Source: Onchocerca lupi
Taxonomy: Eukaryota; Nematoda; Chromadorea; Rhabditida; Onchocercidae
DNA: 64,000 bases
Assembly (NCBI GenBank): GCA_028564675.1
Contig: JAOVVO010000248.1
Location: forward strand, 39,274-103,273
Reading direction: 5' to 3'
The notes beneath the pieces were generated by a model. It made no database searches. It saw only the letters and a list, made by a program, of their open reading frames with translations, and was not told the origin of the DNA. The position numbers and the translations under genes were made by a program. This document shows, in pieces, positions 1 to 13,684 of this stretch; the stretch's first letter is position 1; each line of letters begins with the position of its first letter.

Positions 1-334
1 TGCGATCAATTCACTAAATTTAGTGAAATTTGGTTGCTTAGAAGATGAAAAAATCTAAAATGAAAACTAAGTGCAAAGCGAATTGCTTCGACCATTAATG
101 TAAGGTGTGGCACTGATAATTTTGAATTCAAATCCTAGAAAAATCGAATTCATGATCTTGCTTCAGTCGAGATTTAGTAGAGCGAAATTTAGTAAAATGG
201 TGCATTTTCAAATAATTTATTTTCGGTTCATTTATTTTTAATTAATGTGTTTTTAATATGATATTTTGTGCGAATCTCATTAAAGTTAAACATACATGTT
301 GAATTGATCATTACGTCTTTTTTTTTTTTTTCAG

Positions 335-993
335 CTATTACAATTCTAAAGACGATTCAAAATATTGGAGGCATGATAATATATTACAAAATTTTACAGG
401 AACTGAAAACAGAACAAAATTCTATTACTGTAAATATTGCAAGTAAACCATCAATTATAAAAATGAATGACTTTGTTCTCGAGGGATCCATCAGCTAATA
501 TGGAAGATGAAATGAAACATTCATCTGTGATGTTTTTGTTACTCCATCTCGAATCAATCCTTAATAAAGCCTTTATGATTTCTAACTTTTTCCATTTCAA
601 TATGTTTGAAAAAAAAAACAAAAAAAAACGCTGGCATTATATGAATAATATGTCATTCAATAACAAATATCAGAGAGGAAATAAATATGCTAACGCATTA
701 TTATTTGCACAAATTTAAGTATCAATCTTCGGTACAAACAACCTTTGTGGAAAGAGATTGTGAATTTTACAACTCGAAGAGAAATTTATGCAAATAAAAA
801 CCGGAAATACTTGATGTTAAACCCGAAAAAAGCTTTTCCAGAGAAATTGAAAGCGCATAAAATGTCTTGGGATGATCTTCTAATTAAAGGGTTAATAATT
901 TTTTGGGGAGCTAAAGAACCAGTAAGGGTTGCCATAAACCAACATTTGCTTTATGGTCAGTCATTAAGATATTTGATTGATCTATTTCGGTAA
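335..993 (+). other. Possible exons of an unrecognised zinc-finger-like gene
   Basis: A stretch at about 335-442 follows a polypyrimidine TTTTCAG and ends at a good donor (AA|GTAAAC). In one frame it encodes a peptide ending FYYCKYCK, with a Cys-x2-Cys pair. After an acceptor-like TATCAG near 675, phase-compatible sequence reads EEINMLTHYYLHKF, with a His-x3-His pair, and stops at about 798. The Cys-to-His spacing is 8, shorter than the usual 12 of C2H2 fingers. A second open frame at 745-993 overlaps in another register, so at most one is real, or the locus is decayed. I recognise no family. This is a weak candidate. Confidence 0.2.
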
Positions 994-1328
994 TACATCC
1001 AAATGAAAAACTTTGATGGATTTTCTAGAAAATATCTAGGTATTATTTTCGGGTCACATTTAATCTTTTATACTTCTATGCGCAGAATTTTTCGAAATTG
1101 AAGTGTCTTCAGGTAGTGGCAAAGTTTCTTGTCAAGAGAATTGTCAGACTTTTTTTCCACAGTAACTAAAAATTTCGAATGACAAGATTCTACTAAAGCT
1201 GTCAACGATATCATTGATTAATTTTTTGTAAGATTTGATAGTTTCATGATGCTCTACTTCTGGAAATTAGTTTGTAATTATTGATCGTATGACTCTAGAA
1301 AAGTGAAGCATCAGGAAGTACTGAGCAG

Positions 1329-4300
1329 ATGGGCAGGAATGAAATCAGGGGCAAATTTGCTAAAGCAATGAAAGAATCGTTTCAGTATGTGATAAGTGAT
1401 ATCCGCGATGAATGGCACACTGAAATTACGCCAGAAAAGTACGCCACAGGTACAAATAGATATAAATTAATCAATCGGAACTTTTCTGATTGAAGATTGT
1501 CTTTTTTTGATAATCAATAAACTATAGAATAAAAAAATGAGAGTGGATGAAGTTGGAATAGTGAATTTAGGATTTAGCTGCAACTACTGCATCTTATTCT
1601 AAGTTATCTATTGATTCTCTTCCTTTCGTTTCCAGGTGATTTACTCTTTGAAGGACGCTACAGTTCCGTTGTAACAGCAACATCTTATCCAACCTATAAT
1701 GGTTATACGTACATGGAACCTCGGCCATGTGTCATCAAAACGAAACATATTGGTGTTATTTTGGATGACATATTACATGATTTGCATGACACTAAGGAGA
1801 AGTTTCAACAAAGAATTTCCCGACTCGTGCGACGAATAGTCATGGAAATTTACATTCTGAATAGGCAAAAGTTTTAAGAATTATAGAATTATTGATCAGT
1901 CAATTTTATCTCCAGAACAGGATTCACTAGAGGAGTACTCCAGGAATTAGTGAAATTTGGAGCCTCAACCAGATGATCAGAATAAGTGATGTGTTTGTTA
2001 TTTTGCATATCAATTCCAACTAACTGTTTAAGATTGCACATTAATTTCAATTGGCAAAGCTAATTTGAAACAAATTACAGAGTTCGTCATTTGAACATAA
2101 TGCATGCTCATGCGACAGTGGTCACCGAAAATTCACTCTGCATACAATTGGTTCTTCCTCGATTGTACCAATTAGAACAACTAATTGATAAATACCGTCG
2201 TGATAAGGAGGGAAAGGTTGTTATATTATTTTGGAAGGCTATTTGCTATTCATATGATATCCTACATATAAGCTGTTGATAAGAATACCATGTCATGAAA
2301 TCATTTTTCACAAGAATGCATCATAAAATGATGAATTTCTGTTAAAATTTTGTCAATCATCACCGATAACTGGCTTACATTAAAACTTCGAAATTTGCAA
2401 ACAAAATTTCATTTTTTTTAGCCGATCAACATTCGCATCATTGCAATGATTATTCGACAGCTTTGTCGAGCATTATCCTATCTTCACGATGCAAAAATCA
2501 TTCATAAGTTTGTCTCCATCTCTCTATTACACCAGCAAATTTTCATGATGTTTCAGCAAATTGCGAAAGATTTTTTTTTTTCAAATCAAATTTTTTCCAG
2601 TGATATTCAGCCAGAAAATATTTATTTAACACATGGCGGTACTGTCAAATTGAGCAATTTTATCAATTCACGAATGATCGTAAGCGAACGAATGGCTGAA
2701 GAGTGTCGCACTCCTGATGGAGTTCCTGATTATAGGTGTGCTGAAAAAGTTCGCCATCTATTACCATAAAATTTTGTTTGACCTTTGCGAGTGGGATTGA
2801 AAAGTTTTTTGCACTTAAATTAATCTTTTCATTTTGGTGATAAAGAAATTATCAATTTTGTCGGTCGCCTAGCAAAAGTGAAACGCAATAAATCTACATA
2901 ATGCTCACATATTGACACGTTTTGGAATTTAGCGATATTGCTTTAAAAACTTGCTAATTTGCTTTAACATAAAGCAAAGTTTTGCTTATTTACTGCAATG
3001 TGAAGAGCTCGATATATTCTTACTATCGTTGATACTCAAAATGTGATTTAATAGCTCTATTACGGCAATGTTGCACTAATAGAGAAAGTATTTCTTGTCG
3101 AAAATTTTTAGAAGTTTTCAAAATTCTAGAAATACAGGAAGAATTCTGGAAAATTCTAGAATTGAATATGTGACGCTTTTATTTCAGCAGTACAATTTGA
3201 AACATGTGACAAACATAACAGATTATAAGAACTATGCGACATCAGCGGATGTTTAGTCTTTAGGAGTACTGATACTTCACATGGTCAGCTATTCAAACGA
3301 GAGATGGCATTGTTTACCTCAGATGTTCGCACTTCAAATGAACGAAAGCAGAATGCCATTTCGGTGGATGATTAATGATATGATGGTGATCCCTCAACTT
3401 TTACTTCATTCCATTAATTAGTCAGATTAATTCGAGACTAATCCTTCTCTAAAATACAATAAACTCTTTGCTCTTAAGATTAAACAGACATGTCTCAGAC
3501 ATTATGCAGAAATTGATCAAATTTCGGGAAATTTTCAGCAACTTTGTATACGAATGACACAAAGCGGTGATAGACATTTGAAGCAATATTTGAATGATAC
3601 GGTGCTCAATTTGGATCCATTAGCGCGCCCGACAGCTAAACAAATTTTGGAATCATATTTAATTACAAAATGGTGCAATAAATGCCTCGAGCAGGTTATT
3701 TTACGAAATAATAAATACAAATCTGCGTGGTTAAGCTTATAAGAAATCTCAAATTCTAACATATTTCAATTCCTTTCCGTCAAGAATTAAACTTTTACAG
3801 GACAAGAATCATCTAGTGAAGTGTTTCATTTATGAATTAGATTAGCAAAATCGCACCAAATTAGATGCTGATGGATACAATTACAATGCATGCGAAGCAG
3901 TTTGCAACTTTTATTTTTAGAACATTTTTTTTCGGCCAATAACATATTGTGATCAAATTTCCAAACATGTTTTCATCTCATTTTGGTTTTATCACTGAAT
4001 TCACTTTTCCAGGCTATCTTTTTACTAAGCTTAAATCCGTTTTGTAATCCCAGCTCTTATCAGCGCAAAAATTAAGTTATTAGGAATAGATAGGGAAGGG
4101 AGCAATTTTTGAACAAAAGTCTGTGTTGTTTATATTTGAGTTGACTTACTGCATTATACAATTGCACATTAATTATAGACTGGCTGCAAATGACAAAAAT
4201 TTTTTTTTTTCTTTTTGCTATTCAAAATGAATCTTAATTCGATGATATGATAAATATTATCACTGAAATTTGCAATTTTATTCGGTAGAAAACCTGATTC

Positions 4301-5125
4301 CTTATTATCTTGTGAAAATGTATCATAGAAAGACGTTCCGGCAGATTTTTATTGGGATAATACATGGCGAAGACTTGAACAGCTATCATTTGCTTATCGG
4401 CTGTATGTTTACGACCACGATAATTTGCGGATAGGAAGCGAAGTTGAGTATGTTTATCTTATACCCATTATCAATTCCATAAAAAATTTTGATTTTCAAT
4501 CGTTATTAGAAATCTTATGCAAATGTTATCTGATAACTTTGAGCTTTTTTTAGATGGAGCTTTCCTAAATTCCAATCAAAATTTTAGACGATATTTCACG
4601 CAAGCTGACAACTCACTGTTCCAAACATTAATGCTTGCTGTTGATACTGACCATCTTGAAATGTTTGATGTGATACCTGTAGATCAAAATATCCGAAATC
4701 TGTGTTTCTCATTGATGAGAACTGCGAAGTATCATCGATATAATCTTTCTAAATGTGAAGCTAAAGGTGTGTGCATGTGTGTGGTTTAGAATATTTCATT
4801 TTGTTCCTTTTTTTTCTTTGAATTTTGCTTATTAAAATTAAAAAATATTTTTAGTTTTATTTTAAAATCAGAAAATACTTTTAATTTTTTTTTTCATTTT
4901 CAGCTTTTTAATTAAATGCTTAATGTTAGTGAGCCTATTTAGATGACAGATTAATTTAAACTAGTTGTCTCTTTTTTCGATACTTATCCTTGAGAATTTT
5001 CTTGTTATAACAACTTTATTTCAAGTCTATCAAAAATCGTGCTTTCAGAGGTGCTATTTGATTTGCCACCATCTTTCCAGTGCGATGTGCGCTCGGCAAA
5101 AGTAGTTGTCTATTTTAAGGATTAA
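1329..5125 (+). pseudogene. STE20/STRAD-like pseudokinase gene with in-frame TAG
   Basis: Ten exons join in phase: 1329-1449, 1636-1870, 2081-2216, 2422-2507, 2601-2748, 3188-3385, 3539-3694, 4329-4447, 4510-4766 and 5049-5125 (511 codons). The kinase-like fold is clear: N-lobe FEGRYSSVV, VCIKTKHI, then RALSYLHDAKIIHNDIQPEN (catalytic loop HND with Q for the usual K, about residues 192-199), KLSNF in place of DFG (about 211-213), and DPLARPTAKQIL near the end of the C-lobe. Loss of HRD and DFG indicates a pseudokinase; the overall pattern resembles STRAD-type STE20 relatives, but that assignment is an inference. Codon 265 (3254-3256) is TAG where kinases have Trp in DVWSLGV, so either the copy is dead or there is a base error. 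After the kinase domain, about 170 residues (from KDVPADFYWDNTW) are unrecognised; the link depends on a weak donor, CAG|GTTATT. The start is the ATG after GAGCAG; earlier exons are possible. Confidence 0.7.
3254..3256 (+). other. In-frame TAG at the kinase DxW(S)xG tryptophan
   Basis: The surrounding frame reads ATSADV-stop-SLGVLIL. Subdomain IX of protein kinases is D-V-W-S-x-G, so a single TGG to TAG change explains the stop. The rest of the exon is open and matches the family. Splicing to TTTAG at this very spot would also be in phase (exon from 3257), but it would delete the conserved upstream part of the exon. Confidence 0.8.
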
Positions 5126-8100
5126 TGCCTAGCTCATTTTAACATCTGATCGTAAAACCTGAAAAAGCATTTAATTCTATGGAATATTTAACTTCTTCCG
5201 GCTTTGCCATAATGCATATTTCATCCTTTCCTACTTTTATATAACTAACTGTTTTGTAACCGTGCAAATTCGCTAAATTCTTCGCAAATATACTTAAATC
5301 TCGCTTGTAGTTTACATCATTATGACAAGAATCATCTCCTTCATCTTGTTTATATTATATAAATTCATGCAAATAAATCTAATGCATTGTCATATCTCTG
5401 TTAACAATCATTTTTTGTCATTTTTTGATGAGTTACAAATCTGTGATAAATATAGCAAAAGTACTTAAATTTGGGGAAGAATTCATGCATGTAGAAGATA
5501 ATTTGTACTTCATGTAGTACGAGTAAAGTTATTTTGTTTATGTAAAGCAAAACAAATAAGTTGAAATAAATCTTGTCGCTTATCAATCAGAATTCATTTA
5601 TACTGTATGAACTATATGTATAAATTTCAACTTTCATTCATCTCGTAATTTTGTACGAATAAAACTTACGAATAAACTGTGTCGCATCTTCCTTCATCTT
5701 CCATAGATAAATTAGTTGGCAAATTAGAAATAAGTTTATTTCCACGAGAAAAAAAATTGAGAAGAAGACGCATAAATGTAATAAAATGAACGAAATTGGA
5801 AATAAATAAAGTATGCTTGATATGAGTAAGCAAATTTAATAAGTATGAGGCATATCATTAGCTCAAATTTAGTTACTGGCAAATTTTAGTTACTTTATCG
5901 GTTTTATTTTGCGAGATTGGACTGAAAAGTTTTTATTGAATAATGTATCGATAGAAAGTTTTGATCATGGAGAGAATAAGGTAAAGGTTCCTGTATTGTT
6001 ATTCCTGGAAAAATTCCATTTCTGGTTTTTTCTAACCCACTTATCTGCTGGATCAGGTTTGCCATTTAATAATTGATTATTGATATTTTGATCGAAGCAA
6101 CAATTATTTTCTTTTTTTCTTGCAAATTTCCTATCTATTGAAAAAAATAAAATGAAGCTTTTTCAGAGGCAACATGAACACTGAAAGCATTAATTCAAAT
6201 AGTTCATTTCCGATTTACGGTTTTTCTGAGAGCAAGTCATGCACACTTGTTTCTCTCACCTCCGTCTAAGCCAGCACGCATTGCCTTCTTCACATCAATT
6301 CAAGAAAGTTTAAAGTAATTCTCAGATTTATATATCTTAAGCGTTCTTGTCAGATAATTCTTAATTCATGATTGAGAAGAAAAAATTCCTGAAAAAAATT
6401 CCATACATTTCCGCAATTATCTGCTTCTTCAATACATACTTACTCTGCAGTTGCCAAACATTTAGCCATTCTCTCATTGCAATTATCCAAAGGCAAAATT
6501 ATTGCAAGTCATTTCTCTAGTTTTCCAAAATATAATATCAGTGGTGCCTGGAAAACAACGTTTTCGACTTCTGATGCTCGGGAGCGTAGAGATAAATTTC
6601 TAAGGCTCATTTGTTGTTCAATAGTTGTCTCTCCCGCACATTTTTTCTTCCTATTACTATTAATTACACAGACTGAATAACTCAGACCGGTACTGTGCTG
6701 CTGTAATTATGCAACCTGTTCATTCAACTGCTAAAGGTGGATTGGAGAATCGATTCGCATCCATAAGTTCTCCGGAAACAGTATGTTAAAACTGTGTTCT
6801 TTGTCTGTGCAATACCACAGCACATCTTTTTGTGGCCGCTAACTATCCAGTGTAAATTAAGCTCCCCCAAATTTTATAATCAAGCAATTCGGCGGCCATA
6901 CGGTATGAGAAAATTGCACCATTGCGTGACCTCCACATGTATTTCATTTTCATTGCTTCTTGTCTTTCGACATCATCGAACATTGTCACCATTGTTCATT
7001 CTTTCATTAGGAGCACATATTCCTTCAGTCAGCAAACGCTTAATACCTCTTCGAGTTCACTGACGTACGCTAGAATTCCTTTTCTGATGATCAAATTCAG
7101 ATCACACGAAAGGAACATGACAGCTATCCATAAAAAATTTCTCAGGATGTATTCTCGTCATAGAAAAGCTTGCTATCTTTTGTCAACTTTTCCATTTCTT
7201 TTATCAGTGGATAAAAGAATAAGTTGAGACAGCTGAAATGGCATAAAATGCAAAAAAAAAAAAGAGAAATATGAAGTAGTTTGCAAGTGCTAAGTAAACG
7301 ATGCACGACTGATCCAGATGGCTTAAAGACAAGGTATGTACACGATTAGATGCCATATTAAAAAAAGTTCGTCTAACCAAAATATTGATTCGAAAGTGAA
7401 ATTCGTATTTGTGTCTGCTGAGACTAACTGTCGCAAAATAATGTTGTAAAGGATTGTTGAAGTATTCATCAAATTCTCTTTATCAGCTTTAGAAAGATTT
7501 CTAATGGATGCATTCAAATGAATAGTTCCATTAGTTTTAATCTGGAATGAATTTCATTCAAAAACTTACACAATCTATTGAATATGATTTGCAGATGTAA
7601 TACAGCAAATTCTAGAATTCTTCAAAATTTCATACAATTTTCATTTTTCTTCATTTCCTATTCGATGTCACACTTAAAGGTTTAATTTATTAAATCAAGA
7701 ATATGAATTCCAACAAGTGTATTGCTTACTAGAATTGATTTCTTAACGACGATGAACAGCTAAACTCGAGTAGTTAATTTTATCCCAGTTTTTGTAATAA
7801 TAATTAGTTTTCATGAAAGAAAAATAAGAAAAGAGTAGTTTTAAATCAATTAAGACTCAAGTTTTTTAATTTCTAAAATTTTGATATAAAATTAACAATA
7901 TAATTGTATTGATTCGATCCATAAAGTCTAGTTTATTTACAATAAGAATCGATAAAAGTTTGCTTAATTAAAATTTCTCAATCAAGTATATGTCTCTCAA
8001 ATTAAATTGTATAAATGAAGTAACAACGAAACAAAAATAGTTAGTAAGAAGACGAAAGTGATCGGTAATATGAGAGTTTTGTTTACTCATGGACTAGATA

Positions 8101-11100
8101 ATCAGCGGTCTAAGATAACTGATACTAAAAGAATGCAAACTTTTGGAAGAGCACCATCGTCATCATTATCATCATCATCATCATCATCTGGGTGGTGCAT
8201 TTCGATCTGTAGCGCTGTTTGGAAATTTCGTGATTGTCTCCTGGCTTCTTCTATTTGACGTTTCCTGGATTGTTCTCATTCCTCCGAAATACTCATTCTA
8301 CTTCTTGTACAACTTTCCTTTTTCAGAAATGATAGATATCTCTTCTTCCTTCTCTGGCTACCATATGTCAATCGTCCTACAACTGACATTCTCCTTCAAT
8401 TAAACTGCTTATCTTATTTCAAAATATCTTGACGTAAGCAAGCAACGAACACTGCTATATCTATTATTATCTTATTTTTATCCTATAATTTTTATATTCC
8501 CATTCATAATTCTTCAAAGTTTTTCAGGAAGCGCGTATTACTTCCTTTTTAAGTTTTTACTGATAAATTTATCACTAAATATATCATATTTGATGGTAGA
8601 AGCATTCTGAAGTTAGCAAGATATGCCGAACATTGATAGAATCATTAATGGTTATTGGAAATTGCAACAGAATTATAACCGATAACAACTGTATCGAATA
8701 TGTGACATGTCAAAGTTTGTCTTCATGGCCAATCATATAGAGATTCTTTGTTTATTCATATACTCTTTTGTTCAAATATCATTCTCATTCTCATTCTGGT
8801 GGTGCCTTATATAATATTGTAAATCATACAGTACTATTAAAGTTGAAAATTGTAATGCGTTCGATTAAATTAATTGCTACTACTAATTATTTTGTAGTGA
8901 TTTCCTGTAATGATTAAGCAGAAATCATTTACTGTGTTTCATGCGCAAACTTGAAATGATCCTATATCAAATTAAGAAAGAATTAGATATACTTTTCAGA
9001 AACTTGGCAACTTTTGGGGATGATCTGCCAGGCAGATAAATGGAAAAGATCAGATCCAGATAATCAGAAGAAATTTGCTTTTAAAATTTTATATTACATC
9101 ACGATAACAAATTACTTTATTTCCTAGAATTTACCTCTCTTGACCTAATTGCTTTAAAGTAAAATTCGATCACCGGATTTTATTTAATCTTTATAAGATT
9201 TTCGTGAATCCACTTTTAAATTTTCAATTTTTTTTTCCAATACTTTCACAAATAACGAGGTGATGAATTATCCATTGACCTTTTCGGTGAATCTGGAACA
9301 TTACTAACATTACAGTAAAATTTAAGGTTAGCCTGAAAAGAACAAGTAAAGTTTCGTAGATTTCTGTGCTTTCTTATTCACATGTTTTTTTCGAAAAAAC
9401 AAGCATTGCACATAATGATTTAATCTCTATTCATACTAGTCTTTACTACTCTAATTTTTTGATTAAAGGTGCTCTAAATAATTCCATTTAATTTTATTGA
9501 GCACCATTTCGAGTTCTATTTTTATTTAAGATTTTTTTTAAATTAGCTTATTTATGTTATAAGCATGAAAAATCACTATCGGTTTCAGTTTATCACTTGC
9601 GAATAGATCTAACAGTATCATGCACGATCAGATACATAAATGCTCCAAGAAATAAGCAAAGGAATTAGAAATTACGAAGTTGTTCTCGAAATGCAATGGT
9701 TCATTCTTTAAATCAGAGTTTATGATTGAAATGTTCAAATTCTGATATTAAAATTAAATTTTTTATAAGCGAATCTTAAAATTTGCTTAACTTTCTATTA
9801 TCCTATTAAAAGACATTTAAAATAAGCGGAATTTCATTAAAAAAAAAAGACAAATCATTTATATTTGATTACTAGATTAATGAGACAGACAAAAAATTAA
9901 TGTATTCGGAATATTTTAGAAACAGTTAACATACTTCTGGATACTATCTTCAAATGATTGAGTAAATGTAATCCTTTCGAAGGATTAGACTCCAACAAAA
10001 TCTTCATTTTTAATAATTTTAATATCAAGTACGAGGAATCGAACTGTCAATGCTTTATAAATTTTGATTGCATCAAATTTCTGCTGCAATAAATGCAATA
10101 GGAAAAAAAGGTTTTTCGAGTGTGGGAAAAATTTTCGATTAAGATTTCGGCAAATAAAGAAACGAACAAGAAACGGATGAAATCTACTTTACATTGCTTC
10201 TACGATGGCATGTTCGATCCTAAGTAATTTTTGCATTCAATTTACTCGAACTTCGTCCTTGATTCCTAAATTAAGCCAGAATTTGTTGCAAAATATGTCG
10301 CATAATTCAAAAGTTGTTATGCCGTATTGACCGTACTCTGTCTTACATTTCTTCCATTTCAAATGAGCCTTACCAACTATTATTATTTTTTAATCAGAAA
10401 AAAAAAAAGAATGAAATGGACATAAACTATGCTAATAAAGTTCATTAAATTGTCGATTACTGTTTCGCATGATGTACATCGTATGACGGAGAGATTATCC
10501 GGAAATGTAAGTACTAAAATTTTGCATTATATTATCATTAAGTGATAGTAAACTTGACCATGGCATTATTTCCATTTAAAAAAGTGCATTACGTGATATC
10601 GATTAGCAAATCGATCCATACTAATCGAGCTATACGAGCTATTTTTGGATAGTTAAAATTTTAAAAAAAGAAAAAAAAAACTTGGAATGATAATTATCTC
10701 TAACTTGATCTTTCATCTTTCTAAAAGTTTAAATTATCGGAGAACGCAATCACCAGAACAGAAGACGGAAAAATCACTATTATTGAACATTATATGTCGG
10801 GAGTAGCAACAGTGGAGAAGCAGTATAATTGATTTGTAGAATAAGAAAAAGTGGATGGATAACATTAAGCGAAATTCGGAATTTGATCTTTTTCTTACCG
10901 ATTTTATCCCTTCTCAACAGTTCCTCTTTAGAATTTCTTTGTCTTTTCTCGGCAGGTACTCTTTAAAACATTCGTAAAATTTCTCATACTTTTTGTTCTG
11001 TCATGAGCGTAAATTCTGAACGATAAATGATTTTCCTCGGGAGTAATCAAGAAATTGAACTAATTGGTAGTCATCAGGATTATAGTTACTAGAAATATGC

Positions 11101-13606
11101 AGACTAGGAACTCGTTCTAGGATTATCAGCTTTCAAATGCTGGCCAGTTTGTTCCAATCGACTAATTTTCTGTCATTTATCTTCAACCAATGAATAAATG
11201 TATAGCATATATTTTAGTCTTCCGTTTAGACTGCCTAAACTGCAACTGACATGAAATTTGTAAAAATCTTTCTCTTTGCTTCATTTTAATTTCTAGTCTA
11301 GTCTACTTTTTGGCTTTTTTTCAAAAAAATCTTCGTATTTTTTTGGCTTCACTTTACCTTTCCAAATTGGCCTTTATTTATCTCTCTTCTTAGTTTCCTC
11401 ATTTGTTCACATTCCTCTTCAGTTGTTTTCATGTTTTTCAATCATGAATAATCTGCTTTGTTCTGACACAATGAAGTTGTCATTATTAAGGTTTTCTTGA
11501 AACGTCCCAAATATCTTTTTGATTTGATCTGTATAAAATTTCAAGATTTTTTAGAAGTTGCAAATGTGAACTTCGATGTTATGGGAAAAAGGGAAAAAGT
11601 TCGGAAAAAAAAAGTGAAAAAAATTTAGAAATTACTATAACAATATGAAAAATAATTGTTAGAAGTGTGATATTGTTTTTTTCTCACACAAATGAATAAT
11701 AAATTATTGCAATTTTTCATTCAGTCGATTAGACCCTCTAGTAATTTCTATAAGTCATGCAAAATATATATTTGTTTTATTTTTAGATTCGCTTCTGGAA
11801 AAACAAAAAAGAAGTAAATTTTTGCAAAAATATCAAAAAACTTCTCTAAAAATATCTTTTTTTTTTCTTAATCAGATTTCGACAAAATGTATGCAGTATA
11901 AATACTTATTTCATCCTTTTATTTTGGAAGTTTTGAAGATTAGCATCAATTAGTTGGATTAAGCTACTTCGTCAAAGGATCCAAATTTCGTGAAGTTTTT
12001 TACCGCCCCTTGCAAGATTTCAATCTTATGATTCTCAAAGTTTAATGGCTAATAGTTGCAATTTTTGCAAGGAAGATTCGAAGCATAATACAGACTGTTG
12101 CAAATTTCGTGATCAGACAAATGTGACGGAATTTTTGCAAATTGCAGCTGATATATGAAAATGACAGATGATTAAATATTTATTTATGTCTCAATAGGAT
12201 TCACTTTTAGATGTAAAAGCTTACTGATATAAAAATATTGGAAAAAAAAATTTTTTTTCTGAACTAAAAAGGCTTTTCGATCAATTAGCTGAAGTCATGC
12301 CATCAATTTGCAGCAAACAGGCGTGAATTTTCATAAATGATGGATGATCTCTCACTTCCATTTCAATTTTTAACGAACCATCCATGCCACAGATTTGTTC
12401 AGTTTATTTTTTCTTTTGTCGCAACAGCTGCATTAATTAATCATTGTTACATCTCAAACGATTCGACGTGTAATTTAATTCAACGGTCTGCGTGACTGTA
12501 GTAGCCACTGCTTCCAGCGTATCCATAGATGTGATATCTAAAAATTACGTACAGTAGACTTTACAATAGTACGGAAAAGAATATGCTAATTCTTTATATA
12601 AATATTATTGTTCGAATTACAATTGAACGAATCAACTATCACAAGTGTGAATTCATGATATATCACTAGCGATGTCACCATTAATATAATGGTGACATCT
12701 CTGTTCTTCATCTCTCAAGAAGCATTATGAACGAAAAAGATGGCATAGTGACTTTTTTTTTTTTTTTTTTGAACTTCTTGAACTAATTTGTGTATACTTG
12801 AGTAAATCTACTATATTTCTCTTCCGAGAAAACGAAAATATTTTGTGGAGAAAAAAATTGGAAAATGTTCAATTCCTTAATATTCTCGTAATTTATATGA
12901 CAGAAATTTCAAGTTTTTCACGAACTTGAACAATTCTGTTCGTATTAAGAACTCGAAAAGTTGGTATAATTGCATAATTTCACTACTCTTACCTATGCAA
13001 AATTACAATATTTGCATATTACAGTTTCCAATTAGAACAATAAAATAACCATTGTTGAAAAAGAAAGTTAGATGTTTAACAGTGAATAGCTTACTCGTTC
13101 TTTTTTTTTTTTTTTTTTTTAATGTCAGCTAGGAAGAAAAAATTAAACAGATGAAATAATTGGAATGGCATATCTCTTTACTTGTACAATTTTGAACTGA
13201 ATTTGATATGTGACTGATAAGGGCTGTTTGAACAGATATTCTTCCTGGAAACTTTAAGAAAACTCAGATAGCATATTGATCATCCGACAAACAACCAAAA
13301 AATATCATCAACAAAGAATTGAATTAAACGAACAAATTTAAGAACTATCAGTTTAATCCTTATTTTATCAGATTCGTTTCTGACTAGTTGTTTCATGAAT
13401 ATGAATATATATATGTATATAATTACTCCTGCGTTTTAGTTGTAAAGTAGTGATCAAAAGTCAGCGCGTAACTGATAACACTATTAACACTATTGATTGA
13501 GTATTGTTATTGTTTTTAGTAAGATGTGGGGTGATCAGATCAAAGATCAAATTTTTTTCTATATTTCTATATTTGTATGGAAATATAGAAACACCGAGGA
13601 AAAAAT

Positions 13607-13637
<31 letters not shown>

Positions 13638-13684
13638 GCATGACTTATGCAAATGTGACGCTGAAGAGAGCCGTTGGTTTTAGG
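5126..13684. other. 8.5 kb with no convincing gene
   Basis: The stretch is AT-rich with many short open frames, none with family-like sequence. The segment 6540-7230 has somewhat higher GC and overlapping open frames, but no splice structure or motif that I can support. A TCA/ATC trinucleotide run at 8160-8188 produces an artefactual poly-His/poly-Ser reading. A (TA)n run lies at 13607-13630, and several poly-T runs occur, for example at about 13102-13120. Confidence 0.6.
12480..12539 (-). CDS. Possible last exon, Gly/Tyr-rich small peptide
   Basis: On the minus strand an acceptor-like TTTTTAG is followed by a short reading YHIYGYAGSSGYYSHADR and a TGA at 12480-12482. The Gly/Tyr/Ser composition recalls the tails of small secreted nematode peptides or cuticle-associated proteins. 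I found no upstream exon with a matching donor, so this may be chance. Confidence 0.15.
   Translation of the reverse strand, partial: RYHIYGYAGSSGYYSHADR

Noticed and set aside
6794..7227. Two overlapping plus-strand open frames in a GC-richer stretch
   Set aside because: They overlap in different registers, lack family resemblance and have no consistent splice sites.
8143..8403. Open frame with a poly-His start (EEHHRHHYHHHHHHLGG)
   Set aside because: The His run comes from a TCA/ATC microsatellite. The rest shows no domain, splice or signal structure that I can defend.
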